Below are positions 17,562 through 26,018 of a stretch of 64,000 nucleotides of DNA, in pieces. The stretch comes from Clostridiales bacterium. Lineage in GTDB: Bacteria > Bacillota > Clostridia > Lachnospirales > Lachnospiraceae. Position numbers and translations under genes: made by a program. The notes under the pieces are model-generated. The model was not told where the DNA came from and searched no databases. It saw nothing but the letters and a program-made list of their open reading frames with translations. The stretch's first letter is position 1. Every line of letters starts with the position of its first letter. The stretch lies in NCBI GenBank assembly GCA_019420275.1, contig JAHZHN010000002.1:37691-101690 (forward strand). Direction: 5' to 3'.

Positions 17562-19157
17562 CTATTCTTTGCTGAATTCAACCAGTTCCAGGCCTTCGTT
17601 TCTGTCCAGAACGAACTGGATTCCCCATTCATTCTTAAACAAAAGAAGCGGATTGCCTTTCATATCTTTTACTTTTTTCACTTCCGATACGCCTCTTAAC
17701 TGACTCATATCCGTATTCGTATCTTTAATCCAGCGAATTGCCTGATAAGGAAGAGGTTCCAGACGGATTTCACAATTATATTCATTTTCCAGACGATACT
17801 TCAATACATCAAACTGCAGAGTTCCCACAACGCCGACAATAATTTCCGCAAATCCAGCCTCATGTTCCTGGAAAATCTGGATAGCCCCTTCCTGGGCAAT
17901 CTGCTCGACTCCTTTTACAAACTGTTTTCGTTTCATAGAATCCAGCTGTATTACTCTGGCAAAATGCTCCGGCGCAAATGTCGGAATTCCTTCATATTCA
18001 AAGTCATCTTTCGGAAGGCAGACCGTATCTCCAATGGAGAAAATTCCCGGATCAAAAACTCCAATAATATCTCCTGCATAGGCTTCTTCTACAATCTTTC
18101 TTTCCTGCGCCATGATCTGCTGAGGCTGAGACAGACGCATCTTTTTCCCGTCCTGCACATGTTTTACTTCCATATTAGCCTCAAATTTGCCGGAACAGAT
18201 CCTCATAAATGCAATTCTGTCTCTGTGGTTTTTGTTCATGTTGGCCTGAATCTTGAAAACAAAGGCAGAAAAGCCATTTTCCGCCGGATCAACTTCCTTT
18301 CCTTTGGATATCCTTGGAAGAGGTCCGCTCGTCATCCGCAGGAAATGTTCCAGAAACGGCTCCACGCCAAAGTTAGTAAGTGCTGATCCGAAAAATACCG
18401 GAGACAGCTGTCCCTTCTCTACTTTTCCCATATCCAGTTCCGCAGCAGCTCCGTCAAGAAGTTCAATTTCTTCCATTAAATTATCATAGAAATCTTCTCC
18501 GATCAGTTCTTTTGCCTGAGGGTCATCCGCCGGAAGGATGGTTTCCTTGGCTTCCTTGGATCCTCCTGTAGATACTGCCTCAAATCGAAGAATGTTGTGG
18601 CTTTCCCGTTCATAAACTCCTTTGAATTCTTTTCCGCATCCAATCGGCCAGTTGATCGGACATGTCTCAATCCCCAGGACTTTTTCAATATCATCCAGCA
18701 GGTCAAAAGAATCTTTTGCTTCCCGGTCCATTTTATTAATAAAGGTAAAAATCGGAATATGCCGCATAACACATACTTTGAATAACTTGATCGTCTGCGG
18801 CTCCACGCCCTTCGAAGCATCAATCACCATCACCGCACAGTCTGCTGCCATCAGCGTCCGGTACGTATCTTCTGAGAAATCCTCATGTCCCGGCGTATCC
18901 AAAATATTAATACATTTGCCTTCATATTCAAACTGCAGCACAGAGGATGTTACAGAAATTCCACGCTCTTTTTCGATTTCCATCCAGTCCGATACTGCAT
19001 GTTTTGAATTTGCCTTTCCCTTAACAGAGCCCGCCGTATTGATGGCACCGCCATACAGCAGGAATTTCTCCGTCAGGGTCGTCTTTCCCGCATCCGGGTG
19101 CGAAATGATCGCAAAGGTCCTTCTGCGGTTAATTTCCTGTTCGATAAGATTTGCCAT
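17562..19157 (-). CDS. prfC: peptide chain release factor 3
   Basis: A 531-residue translational GTPase. G1 is ISHPDAGKTTLTEKFL (about 18-33), G3 DTPGHEDFSEDTYRTL and G4 NKMDRE. The C-terminal part with FDVLKYRLENEYNCEIRLEPLPY is typical of RF-3 and separates it from EF-G. It recycles RF1 and RF2 after termination. AGGAGAGG precedes ATG 19157. A small GGCGGAC/GTCCGC hairpin (about 19182-19203) lies in its leader. Confidence 0.95.
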   Translation of the reverse strand: MANLIEQEINRRRTFAIISHPDAGKTTLTEKFLLYGGAINTAGSVKGKANSKHAVSDWMEIEKERGISVTSSVLQFEYEGKCINILDTPGHEDFSEDTYRTLMAADCAVMVIDASKGVEPQTIKLFKVCVMRHIPIFTFINKMDREAKDSFDLLDDIEKVLGIETCPINWPIGCGKEFKGVYERESHNILRFEAVSTGGSKEAKETILPADDPQAKELIGEDFYDNLMEEIELLDGAAAELDMGKVEKGQLSPVFFGSALTNFGVEPFLEHFLRMTSGPLPRISKGKEVDPAENGFSAFVFKIQANMNKNHRDRIAFMRICSGKFEANMEVKHVQDGKKMRLSQPQQIMAQERKIVEEAYAGDIIGVFDPGIFSIGDTVCLPKDDFEYEGIPTFAPEHFARVIQLDSMKRKQFVKGVEQIAQEGAIQIFQEHEAGFAEIIVGVVGTLQFDVLKYRLENEYNCEIRLEPLPYQAIRWIKDTNTDMSQLRGVSEVKKVKDMKGNPLLLFKNEWGIQFVLDRNEGLELVEFSKE

Positions 19158-19310
19158 AGCCTCTCCTCTCTCTTATGTGAAGCGGACATTCCAAGGTCCG
19201 CCGTACGATTTCCTTGTTTTATGCATACTTAGTCATATTATCACACCAAAGAGAAAAATTCTACCAGTCTGGCCAAAAAAGCTTTCCTTCTCTCCTCCGG
19301 CAAATCATGA

Positions 19311-19365
19311 TATAATTACTAATAAGAAAAAATAATTTTACAATTCTTCTATATGGATTGTAAAA
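19311..19365 (+). promoter_or_regulatory. extended -10 promoter and inverted repeat before the mutarotase gene
   Basis: TGATATAAT (-10 at 19311-19316) has the extended TGn motif. TTTTACAAT (19336-19344) and ATTGTAAAA (19357-19365) form a perfect 9-base inverted repeat right after the expected start site and before AGGAGG (19369), a plausible operator or leader hairpin. Confidence 0.45.
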
Positions 19366-19378
19366 ACAAGGAGGGTAT

Positions 19379-20260
19379 ATGAGCGTGATAGAATTGAAAA
19401 ATGAACAAATTTCTGCTGCTTTTAAAACAATGGGAGCAGAACTTACATCCCTGAAAGACGCAAAAGGAACTGAGTATCTATGGCAGGGCAACCCAGATTA
19501 TTGGAGTGGACAGGCTCCGGTCTTATTTCCTATTATCGGCTGCCTGAGAAACGGCACTGCTACAGTATCCAGTGACAAAACCTGTTCTTTTGGACGCCAT
19601 GGTCTGGCAAGGAGGAAGGAATTTACTCTGATTTCCAGCACAGAGGACAAAGCCGTTTTCTCCTTAAGGGCAGATGCAGAAACGAAAGAACAATATCCAT
19701 TCGATTTTGAGCTTCAGATGACCTATGAACTTCAGGGAAAATCCCTTAAGATCACCCACACAGTCATCAATCATGATTCCACTCCAATGCCATTTTGCGT
19801 AGGCGGACATCCGGCTTTTAACTGTCCGATCTCAGATGGTGAATCTTTTGAAGACTATGTGGTAGAATTTGAATTTCCTGAAACTGCCGACTGCGCCCTT
19901 CTTACGGAAGACGCCCTGATTGACAATGGAAATCGGGTATCCATCCTGAAGGATTCCTCTGTACTTCCGGTAAAACACGAGCTGTTTTATAACGATGCTC
20001 TTATCTTTGATCAGCTGAAATCTCGCCAGGTATCCTTAAAACATAAAGAGAAAGAAAAAGGAATCTGCGTTTCCTTCCCTGATTTTGACTACCTTGGCGT
20101 ATGGTCCAGCGCCAACGACGGACCGTTTGTGGCTCTGGAACCATGGAGCGGAACTTCTACCTGCACTGATGAAGATGATATTTTTGAACACAAACGAGGA
20201 ATAAAAACCCTGCAGCCTGGAGAAAAAATCAATTTAAGTTTTTCCATCACAGTTATATAG
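19379..20260 (+). CDS. aldose 1-epimerase family protein (LacX-like)
   Basis: A 293-residue galactose mutarotase-like protein. YLWQGNPDYWSGQAPVLFPIIG and FGRHGLARRKEF are near the N-terminus, FCVGGHPAFNCP (about 140-151) carries the sugar-binding histidine, and EPWSGTSTCTDE is near the end. The LacX/YihR-like branch interconverts anomers of hexoses, but its exact sugar is undefined. ATG 19379 follows AAGGAGG. It is a single-gene unit with its own terminator. Confidence 0.85.
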   Translation: MSVIELKNEQISAAFKTMGAELTSLKDAKGTEYLWQGNPDYWSGQAPVLFPIIGCLRNGTATVSSDKTCSFGRHGLARRKEFTLISSTEDKAVFSLRADAETKEQYPFDFELQMTYELQGKSLKITHTVINHDSTPMPFCVGGHPAFNCPISDGESFEDYVVEFEFPETADCALLTEDALIDNGNRVSILKDSSVLPVKHELFYNDALIFDQLKSRQVSLKHKEKEKGICVSFPDFDYLGVWSSANDGPFVALEPWSGTSTCTDEDDIFEHKRGIKTLQPGEKINLSFSITVI

Positions 20261-20268
20261 AAGAAAAA

Positions 20269-20311
20269 ATCCAAAAAGACTGCCCTTTTCATTATGGCGG
20301 TCTTTTTGGAT
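20269..20311. terminator. bidirectional terminator
   Basis: ATCCAAAAAGACTGCC pairs with GGCGGTCTTTTTGGAT around an 11-base loop, with A and T runs inside and outside the stem. It ends the mutarotase unit and any minus-strand transcript from 20.4 kb. Confidence 0.85.
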
Positions 20312-20338
20312 AAAAAGAAAAACAAAGTTTTAAGAACC

Positions 20339-20395
20339 TTATCTGATTTGTTCAATTGAAACTTTCGGAGGAATTCCCCTTGATCTTTTGTTCAT
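20339..20395 (-). CDS. possible 18-residue peptide ORF with strong ribosome site
   Basis: ATG 20395 to TAA 20339 encodes MNKRSRGIPPKVSIEQIR. CAGGAGG lies 8 bases before the ATG, a TATAAT-like -10 is at 20429-20424, and a terminator follows at 20269-20311. Together they look like a complete tiny transcript. The frame also carries CCTCC, which could pair with its own GGAGG. Expression is unproven and no family is recognised. Confidence 0.35.
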   Translation of the reverse strand: MNKRSRGIPPKVSIEQIR

Positions 20396-20469
20396 CTCAA
20401 AAACCTCCTGATACTTTCCCTTCATTATAAGATAAGATCAGGCAAAAGACCAGACACCCCTTATTCTCT

Positions 20470-20985
20470 TTATATGAAAAAGATAAAAATACAGACTGCT
20501 GCGGTCGTCAGGCCAGATAAAATACCAAACAGCACATCTGTAAAGAAATGCACGAAAAAGTAGATTCTTGTAAATCCAATGATCGCTGCCAGGCACAGCG
20601 CAAAGACACCTGCCGGAAGACAAATTGCACAGAGAGCTGCCGCACATGCGAAAGATACTGCCGTATGCCCGGATGGAAACGAAGATCCATGAGGCCGTTT
20701 AATGAGAACCGGTATTTTCTTAAACAAATCACATGGTCTCTTTCTCATAAAAGTGGACTTTAAAATTACATTATTTACAACTGCAGTTGCTGACAATACT
20801 ACAAAATAGAAGATTCCTGCTCCCCTGTATCCTGGAATTGCCAGAAGGAGCAAACCTGTCATAATCCATATCATTCCACCGTTTGCTGATTTTGTTATCC
20901 CTAAAAGTATCTTATCCACTATGGGATTTTTATGTCTTTGAAGTCTCATAGACGTTCTTACATCAAATCGCATCACTGCATTCAT
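20470..20985 (-). CDS. PAP2-family membrane phosphatase
   Basis: A 171-residue integral membrane protein. The three PAP2 motifs are KSTFMRKRP (KxxxxxxRP), PHGSSFPSGHTA and TRIYFFVHFFTDV, with catalytic histidines in the last two. Enzymes of this family dephosphorylate lipid phosphates such as undecaprenyl pyrophosphate, phosphatidate or PGP. ATG 20985 is 9 bases after AAAGGAGG; a GTG at 20994 overlaps the ribosome site. It is a single gene. Confidence 0.88.
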   Translation of the reverse strand: MNAVMRFDVRTSMRLQRHKNPIVDKILLGITKSANGGMIWIMTGLLLLAIPGYRGAGIFYFVVLSATAVVNNVILKSTFMRKRPCDLFKKIPVLIKRPHGSSFPSGHTAVSFACAAALCAICLPAGVFALCLAAIIGFTRIYFFVHFFTDVLFGILSGLTTAAVCIFIFFI

Positions 20986-21180
20986 TTTATTCACCCTCCT
21001 TTTATACCATCATATCGGATCAATTGAAAATTCCTGCAATCTTTTCGTTAATTCTTCCTAAATTTTTGTAAAATTTAAGAAAAATAAAAACTATACTTGC
21101 GCACTTTATGGTTTTTATGCTAGGTTTATCTGGAAAACCGACAGATGTTCCTATTCCATTTATAATTTCGGAGGTTTTAT

Positions 21181-22104
21181 ATGAACTGGCACGGAAAACG
21201 ATATTATTCATTCGACAGCTTTTTAAAAAATACATTTGGAGAAAAAATCTATAAAGTATCTTTAGACGGCGGATTTACCTGTCCCAACCGGGATGGCACC
21301 ATTGGAACCGGAGGCTGTATTTTCTGCAGTGAAGGCGGATCAGGTGATTTTGCGTCAGATTCCAGCCTGTCTGTTTCTGATCAGATCACTCAGGGAATCT
21401 CTCTTGTAGCAGCCAAGAATCCTTCTTCCAGATATATTGCCTATTTCCAGGCTTTTACCAATACATATGCTCCAGTGCCCCGACTCCGTCAGCTATTTAC
21501 CGAAGCCATAGACGATCCCCGTATTGCCGCCCTCGCTATCGGAACCCGGCCGGATTGTCTTCCTGAGGACGTCCTTGCACTGCTGAAGGAATTAAATGAT
21601 CGAAAACCTGTTTTTGTAGAACTGGGCCTGCAGACGATCCATCCGGCAACTGCCAGCCTGATCCGCAGAGGCCACCCGCTTTCCTGTTTTGAAGAAGCAG
21701 TGCGCCAACTATCTTCCATCGGCATATGGACGGTTGTTCACCTGATTTTGGGACTTCCCGGAGAAACGCAGGAGATGATGTTGGAATCCGTTCGGTATTT
21801 GAATTCTCTTCCCATCCACGGAGTTAAATTTTCCATGCTTCATATACTAAAAGGCACAGACCTGGCAGAAATGTATCAAAACAATCCATTCCCCGTCTTC
21901 ACCATGGACTCCTATGTAAACCTGATCCTCCAGTGCATCAAAAGTCTGCGGAAAGATATTGTCATTCACCGGCTGACCGGAGACGGGCCAAGAGACCTGC
22001 TGATCGCACCAATGTGGAGTCTTCGAAAACGAGCCGTGCTAAATGAAATCTCCCATCAGCTGAAAGTACAAAATATTCGTCAAGGTGATGACGAAATAGT
22101 ATAA
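21181..22104 (+). CDS. TIGR01212-type radical SAM protein (YtqA-like)
   Basis: A 307-residue radical SAM enzyme. Its cluster motif is spaced CPNRDGTIGTGGCIFC, the extended CxnCxxC typical of the YtqA/YhcC family, followed by QAFTNTYAP and LGLQTIHPATASLIRRGH. The reaction of this family is poorly known; links to tRNA or sulfur metabolism have been suggested. The motif and length (about 310) fit well. GGAGG precedes ATG 21181. Confidence 0.88.
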   Translation: MNWHGKRYYSFDSFLKNTFGEKIYKVSLDGGFTCPNRDGTIGTGGCIFCSEGGSGDFASDSSLSVSDQITQGISLVAAKNPSSRYIAYFQAFTNTYAPVPRLRQLFTEAIDDPRIAALAIGTRPDCLPEDVLALLKELNDRKPVFVELGLQTIHPATASLIRRGHPLSCFEEAVRQLSSIGIWTVVHLILGLPGETQEMMLESVRYLNSLPIHGVKFSMLHILKGTDLAEMYQNNPFPVFTMDSYVNLILQCIKSLRKDIVIHRLTGDGPRDLLIAPMWSLRKRAVLNEISHQLKVQNIRQGDDEIV

Positions 22105-22151
22105 AAAAATTGACCGCAAAAGAATCATTTCCTTTTTGCGGTCAATTTTTT
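22104..22151. terminator. bidirectional terminator
   Basis: AAATTGACCGCAAAA and TTTTGCGGTCAATTT arms separate the convergent radical SAM and HAD genes. Confidence 0.9.
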
Positions 22152-22152
22152 G

Positions 22153-22857
22153 TTATTTTATCAATTCCTCAACTGCTTTAAACAGTGCCTGCGGCGTTCT
22201 TACTTCCAGATCCGGTCGTCTGGCACCTTCCGGAGCCTTCCGTTTTCGATGATTGAACCATATAACATGCCATCCGGCATTATGGGCCCCGTCCACATCT
22301 ACCTCAAAAGTATCTCCCACAAACCAGGTGTCTTCCGGATTTAACTCCATGGCTTTTTCCACAGCCTGAAAAGCCCTGACATCCGGTTTGGTAGCCCCTA
22401 CCTCGTCTGATATAAAAATCCGATTTTTAGGAAACCATTTTTCCATTCCCAGAACTTCTATTTTCTTTCCCTGATTTACAGCTGTTCCGTTGGTCAAAAT
22501 CCCCATCACTGTCTTCTCTTTTACACAGTGATCCAGCATTTGCTGAATTACCTCCGGCACATGCAGATGTTTCTGATAATAACGATATCGTTCTTCAAAC
22601 CGATCTGTCTCTTCTTTGTTCGGGGTCAGCCCTACATCCTGGTATGTCTTTTGAATCCGGTAGGCAAACTCCTCCTCAGAAGGCAGTTTCCCATCTCTCA
22701 CCAGATAGAACGCTTCATCACTGTATATCCGGGAAGCCATAAACAAGGCTTCACAGTCTGCGTCCGTCTTTTCCCGAAACACTTCTTCGTGAGCTCTTTG
22801 AAACGGTTCCATTAAATCATACAGTGTATCATCCAGGTCAAAAATTATCCTTGCCAT
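22153..22857 (-). CDS. HAD-IA family hydrolase (pyrimidine nucleotidase-like)
   Basis: A 234-residue HAD phosphatase. Motif I FDLDDTLYD is at residues 5-13, motif II GILTNGT, motif III lysine in ATKPDVRAF and motif IV FVGDTFEVDVDGAHNAGW. The closest match by pattern is YjjG-like pyrimidine 5'-nucleotidase or related house-cleaning phosphatases; substrate uncertain. It is the last of three adjacent HAD genes. Confidence 0.85.
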   Translation of the reverse strand: MARIIFDLDDTLYDLMEPFQRAHEEVFREKTDADCEALFMASRIYSDEAFYLVRDGKLPSEEEFAYRIQKTYQDVGLTPNKEETDRFEERYRYYQKHLHVPEVIQQMLDHCVKEKTVMGILTNGTAVNQGKKIEVLGMEKWFPKNRIFISDEVGATKPDVRAFQAVEKAMELNPEDTWFVGDTFEVDVDGAHNAGWHVIWFNHRKRKAPEGARRPDLEVRTPQALFKAVEELIK

Positions 22858-22858
22858 A

Positions 22859-23659
22859 TCAAATCAATCCTAACCTTTCCAGTCCTGTAGTAATTCCTTC
22901 TTCTTTCACGGTTCCGGTAAACATCGTCGCTGCTTCTTCTGCCGCCTTACTGTGTTTTCCCATGACCACACCAGTACCTACGGCTCGAAGCATCTCTACA
23001 TCATTATCTGAGTCTCCGAAAGCATAGCTGTCTTTGCGGTCAATTCCAAACTCATTCAGCAAATATGTAATTGCGTCTCCTTTCGTAATACCTACGGACA
23101 TCACATCCAAGATCAGCTGATCTTCAAACGGCGGTACGCATTGAAGCCGTCCTTCGAACTCTTCCCGGAACCGGTTCATGATATCTCTGTTTCTGAAATT
23201 CATAACGATCTTTGTAATATGTTCGTCTTTTTTATGCTGACTCCAGGGAGCAAACCAGTGATCTGGAAGATCCAGGAACAAACGAAACTGCTGATAAAAA
23301 TCCTGACTGTGTTCAATGTAATAAGTAACATCCTGTGTCTCCAGATGCAGTGCAGAATCTTTTGTATCATATTCCTTTATCACTTTCTGAACAAGTTCTT
23401 CTGATATATGGATATCCCGGATCACATTGCCTTCCACTTCCGTATACGCCCCGTTGCAGGTAATCGCGCCCTGAAACTTATCTACATCCGCTTCCAGAAA
23501 GCGTTTGCTCCGCCCGGAACAAAGCATTGTAAGATATCCATTTTCCTTTAATTTCTCCAGAGATTCTATGGTCTTTTGTGAAGCAGTGAAAACGCCTGCA
23601 TCTTTATCTACTGTCGTAAAATCGTAATCAAACAATACGACCCCTTTGTATTTTCCCAT
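22859..23659 (-). CDS. Cof-type HAD-IIB sugar-phosphatase-like hydrolase (copy 2)
   Basis: A 266-residue HAD-IIB protein: motif I VLFDYDFTTVDKDAG, motif II TMLCSGRSKRFLEAD, motif IV YAFGDSDNDVEMLRAVG. Motif I reads DYDFT instead of the usual DxDGT, but both aspartates remain. Members dephosphorylate sugar phosphates or cofactor intermediates. It is clearly paralogous to the gene directly upstream, which its ATG overlaps by one base (TAATG), indicating tandem duplication. Confidence 0.86.
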   Translation of the reverse strand: MGKYKGVVLFDYDFTTVDKDAGVFTASQKTIESLEKLKENGYLTMLCSGRSKRFLEADVDKFQGAITCNGAYTEVEGNVIRDIHISEELVQKVIKEYDTKDSALHLETQDVTYYIEHSQDFYQQFRLFLDLPDHWFAPWSQHKKDEHITKIVMNFRNRDIMNRFREEFEGRLQCVPPFEDQLILDVMSVGITKGDAITYLLNEFGIDRKDSYAFGDSDNDVEMLRAVGTGVVMGKHSKAAEEAATMFTGTVKEEGITTGLERLGLI

Positions 23660-24456
23660 TATATCAGCTCCAATTTTTCCAATGCCTGAGTGATGCCTTC
23701 CTCTTTTACCGTTCCGGTTACCATGGATGCCACCTCTCCCACAGCATCGCTGTGTCTGCCCATGGCAACTCCGGTTCCCACGATCTTCATCATCTCTACG
23801 TCATTATCAGCATCACCGAATGCATATGTATCTTTTCGATCGATGCCAAGTTTTCCAATCAGCTCTTCAATGGCATCTCCTTTTGTAACACCTTTTAATG
23901 TAATATCGATAAAATTCTCACGAACATGTTTCGCACACTGGAATACGTCTTTGTATTCTTTTTTAAAATCTTCCAGCACTTTAGGGTCTTTATAATTTAA
24001 CACCAGTTTATTGATATGATTGTCCTTTGTACGGAACTTCCAAGGTGCGTACCATCTCTCCGGAAGACTGAACAGCCGGCAGAAATACTGGAAAAATTCT
24101 GCGTCATTATGCAGATAATAGGTCACATCCTGGGTTTCCATCTGAATGATCGTATCTCGTGGAAAATACTTATTGATCACATCAAACAGAAGCTCATCCG
24201 GAATGGTAATGTCTCTAAATACTTCCCCGTTAATTTCCGTAAATGCTCCGTTGCATGTGATAGCGCCCTGAAACTTATCAATATCAGCTTCCAAAAAACG
24301 CTTGGTGCGTCCAGAGCAAAGCATTGTAAGATATCCGTTTTCTTTTAACTTTTTCAGTGATTCCACAGTTGTCGGCGTTGCTGTCTTAATTCTGTCTACT
24401 TCATCTACGGTCGTTCCGTCATAGTCAAAAAATACAATTCCTTTATATTCTTTCAT
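23659..24456 (-). CDS. Cof-type HAD-IIB sugar-phosphatase-like hydrolase (copy 1)
   Basis: A 265-residue HAD-IIB phosphatase with FFDYDGTTVDE (motif I), TMLCSGRTKRFLEADIDKFQGAITCNGAF style core and YAFGDADNDVEMMKIVGTGVAMG (motif IV, shown in parts). It aligns along its whole length with the next gene, with long shared stretches such as LKKLKENGYLTMLCSGR-type sequence. Substrate unknown. First gene of the HAD trio. Confidence 0.86.
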   Translation of the reverse strand: MKEYKGIVFFDYDGTTVDEVDRIKTATPTTVESLKKLKENGYLTMLCSGRTKRFLEADIDKFQGAITCNGAFTEINGEVFRDITIPDELLFDVINKYFPRDTIIQMETQDVTYYLHNDAEFFQYFCRLFSLPERWYAPWKFRTKDNHINKLVLNYKDPKVLEDFKKEYKDVFQCAKHVRENFIDITLKGVTKGDAIEELIGKLGIDRKDTYAFGDADNDVEMMKIVGTGVAMGRHSDAVGEVASMVTGTVKEEGITQALEKLELI

Positions 24457-24532
24457 ACCCTTTTGTCCAATACCTTTCTCTTATTTATCATTTCTTATTG
24501 TACTGATTTTAAAGTTCAAATTCAATAGAAAA

Positions 24533-24567
24533 GGGCACAAATCTACCAAACGGTAAATTTATGCCCC
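24533..24567 (-). terminator. terminator of the gatCAB operon
   Basis: GGGCATAAATTTACC and GGTAGATTTGTGCCC (minus strand, wobble allowed) close over GTTT, followed by TTTTCTATT. Confidence 0.85.
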
Positions 24568-24578
24568 ACTGTATTTTC

Positions 24579-26018
24579 CTAAATCTGAGCCAGGATTTCG
24601 TTTAATATTTTATTTACGATTCCAGGATCTGCTTTTCCCTGAGTTGCCTTCATTGTCTGTCCTACCAGGAATCCTATGGCTTTTTTCTTGCCGGATTTGT
24701 AATCCTCCACAGACTTTGGATTGTTCTTTACAATCTCTTCGATCGTCGCACGAAGCGCACCTTCATCATTCATGGATTTTAATCCGTGTTCTTCCACATA
24801 GGCTGCCGGATCAATATTCTCTTTGAAAATCTTTTCAAAAACTTCTTTTCCAACCTTACGGTTGATTTCGCTGTTTTTGATCATCTCGATCAGTTTGGCC
24901 AGATGTTCCGGTGCAAAAGCTACATCGTCCAGTTCCATTTCTGACTCATTTACCAGACGCATTGTCTCTCCCATCAGCCAGTTGGATACTTCTTTCGGCT
25001 CTGATCCAAGGGCGATCGTTGCCTCAAACAAATCTGCCAGATGTTTGGATCCCGTAATAATATCAATATCATAATCCGGAAGATCATATTCTTCTTTGTA
25101 TCTTGCCTTCTTTTCATCTCTGAATTCCGGCTGAGCTGCTTTGATCTTATCGATCCATTCATCGCTGATCACAACCGGCACCAGATCAGGATCCGGGAAG
25201 TAACGATAATCCTGCGCATCTTCCTTAGAACGCATAGCAAAAGATTCCCCTTTTGTATCATCCCAGCGGCGTGTCTCCTGTACAACTTCCTCACCGGCTT
25301 CGATCAGATCAATCTGACGTTCCATCTCTCCTTCAATTGCCCTCTTAATTGCTTTGAAAGAGTTTAAGTTCTTCATCTCAGTTCTTGTTCCAAATTCCTC
25401 GGCTCCTTCTTCTCTCACAGATAAGTTCACATCTGCTCTCATGGAACCTTCCTGAAGCTTGCAGTCGGAAGCTCCAAGGTATTGAATGATCAGTCTCAGT
25501 TTTTCCAGATAGGCAATCACCTCATCTGCCGAACGCATATCCGGCTCTGATACAATCTCGATCAATGGTACTCCGGAACGGTTAAAGTCTACCAGGGAAT
25601 CTCCGGTCCACGGGTCATGAATCAGTTTTCCTGCATCTTCTTCCATATGGATTTCATGAATTCTAATATCTTTCTTGTTTCCATCCACATCGATTTCCAC
25701 TTTTCCGTTTCTGCAGATTGGCAGGTACAGCTGGGAAATCTGATAATTCTGCGGATTGTCCGGATAGAAATAATTCTTTCGGTCAAATTTGCAATTCTGC
25801 GTAATTTCGCAATTAGCTGCCAGTCCCACTGCTACGGCATATTCTACCACCTGTTTGTTTAATACCGGAAGAGATCCCGGCATACCGGTACATACCGGAC
25901 ATGTATGAGTATTTGGCGCACCGCCGAATTCTGTGCTGCATCCACAGAAAATCTTTGTTTTTGTAGCCAGTTCCACATGGACTTCCAATCCTATTACCGC
26001 TTCATACTGCTTTTTCAT
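24579..26018 (-). CDS. gatB: Asp-tRNA(Asn)/Glu-tRNA(Gln) amidotransferase subunit B
   Basis: A 479-residue GatB of normal length. The N-terminal kinase-like domain starts YEAVIGLEVHVELATKTKIFCG with zinc-type cysteines in CGCS and CPVCTGMPG; the C-terminal YqeY/GatB tail ends in GFLVGQTMKATQGKADPG. It activates and amidates Glu or Asp on misacylated tRNAs with ammonia from GatA. Its start overlaps the gatA stop by 4 bases. Confidence 0.97.
   Translation of the reverse strand: MKKQYEAVIGLEVHVELATKTKIFCGCSTEFGGAPNTHTCPVCTGMPGSLPVLNKQVVEYAVAVGLAANCEITQNCKFDRKNYFYPDNPQNYQISQLYLPICRNGKVEIDVDGNKKDIRIHEIHMEEDAGKLIHDPWTGDSLVDFNRSGVPLIEIVSEPDMRSADEVIAYLEKLRLIIQYLGASDCKLQEGSMRADVNLSVREEGAEEFGTRTEMKNLNSFKAIKRAIEGEMERQIDLIEAGEEVVQETRRWDDTKGESFAMRSKEDAQDYRYFPDPDLVPVVISDEWIDKIKAAQPEFRDEKKARYKEEYDLPDYDIDIITGSKHLADLFEATIALGSEPKEVSNWLMGETMRLVNESEMELDDVAFAPEHLAKLIEMIKNSEINRKVGKEVFEKIFKENIDPAAYVEEHGLKSMNDEGALRATIEEIVKNNPKSVEDYKSGKKKAIGFLVGQTMKATQGKADPGIVNKILNEILAQI

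Noticed and set aside
20996..21180. Promoter search in the spacer before the YtqA-like gene
   Set aside because: TTGCGC and TATGCT-like boxes are present but spaced 13 bases apart; no promoter can be supported.
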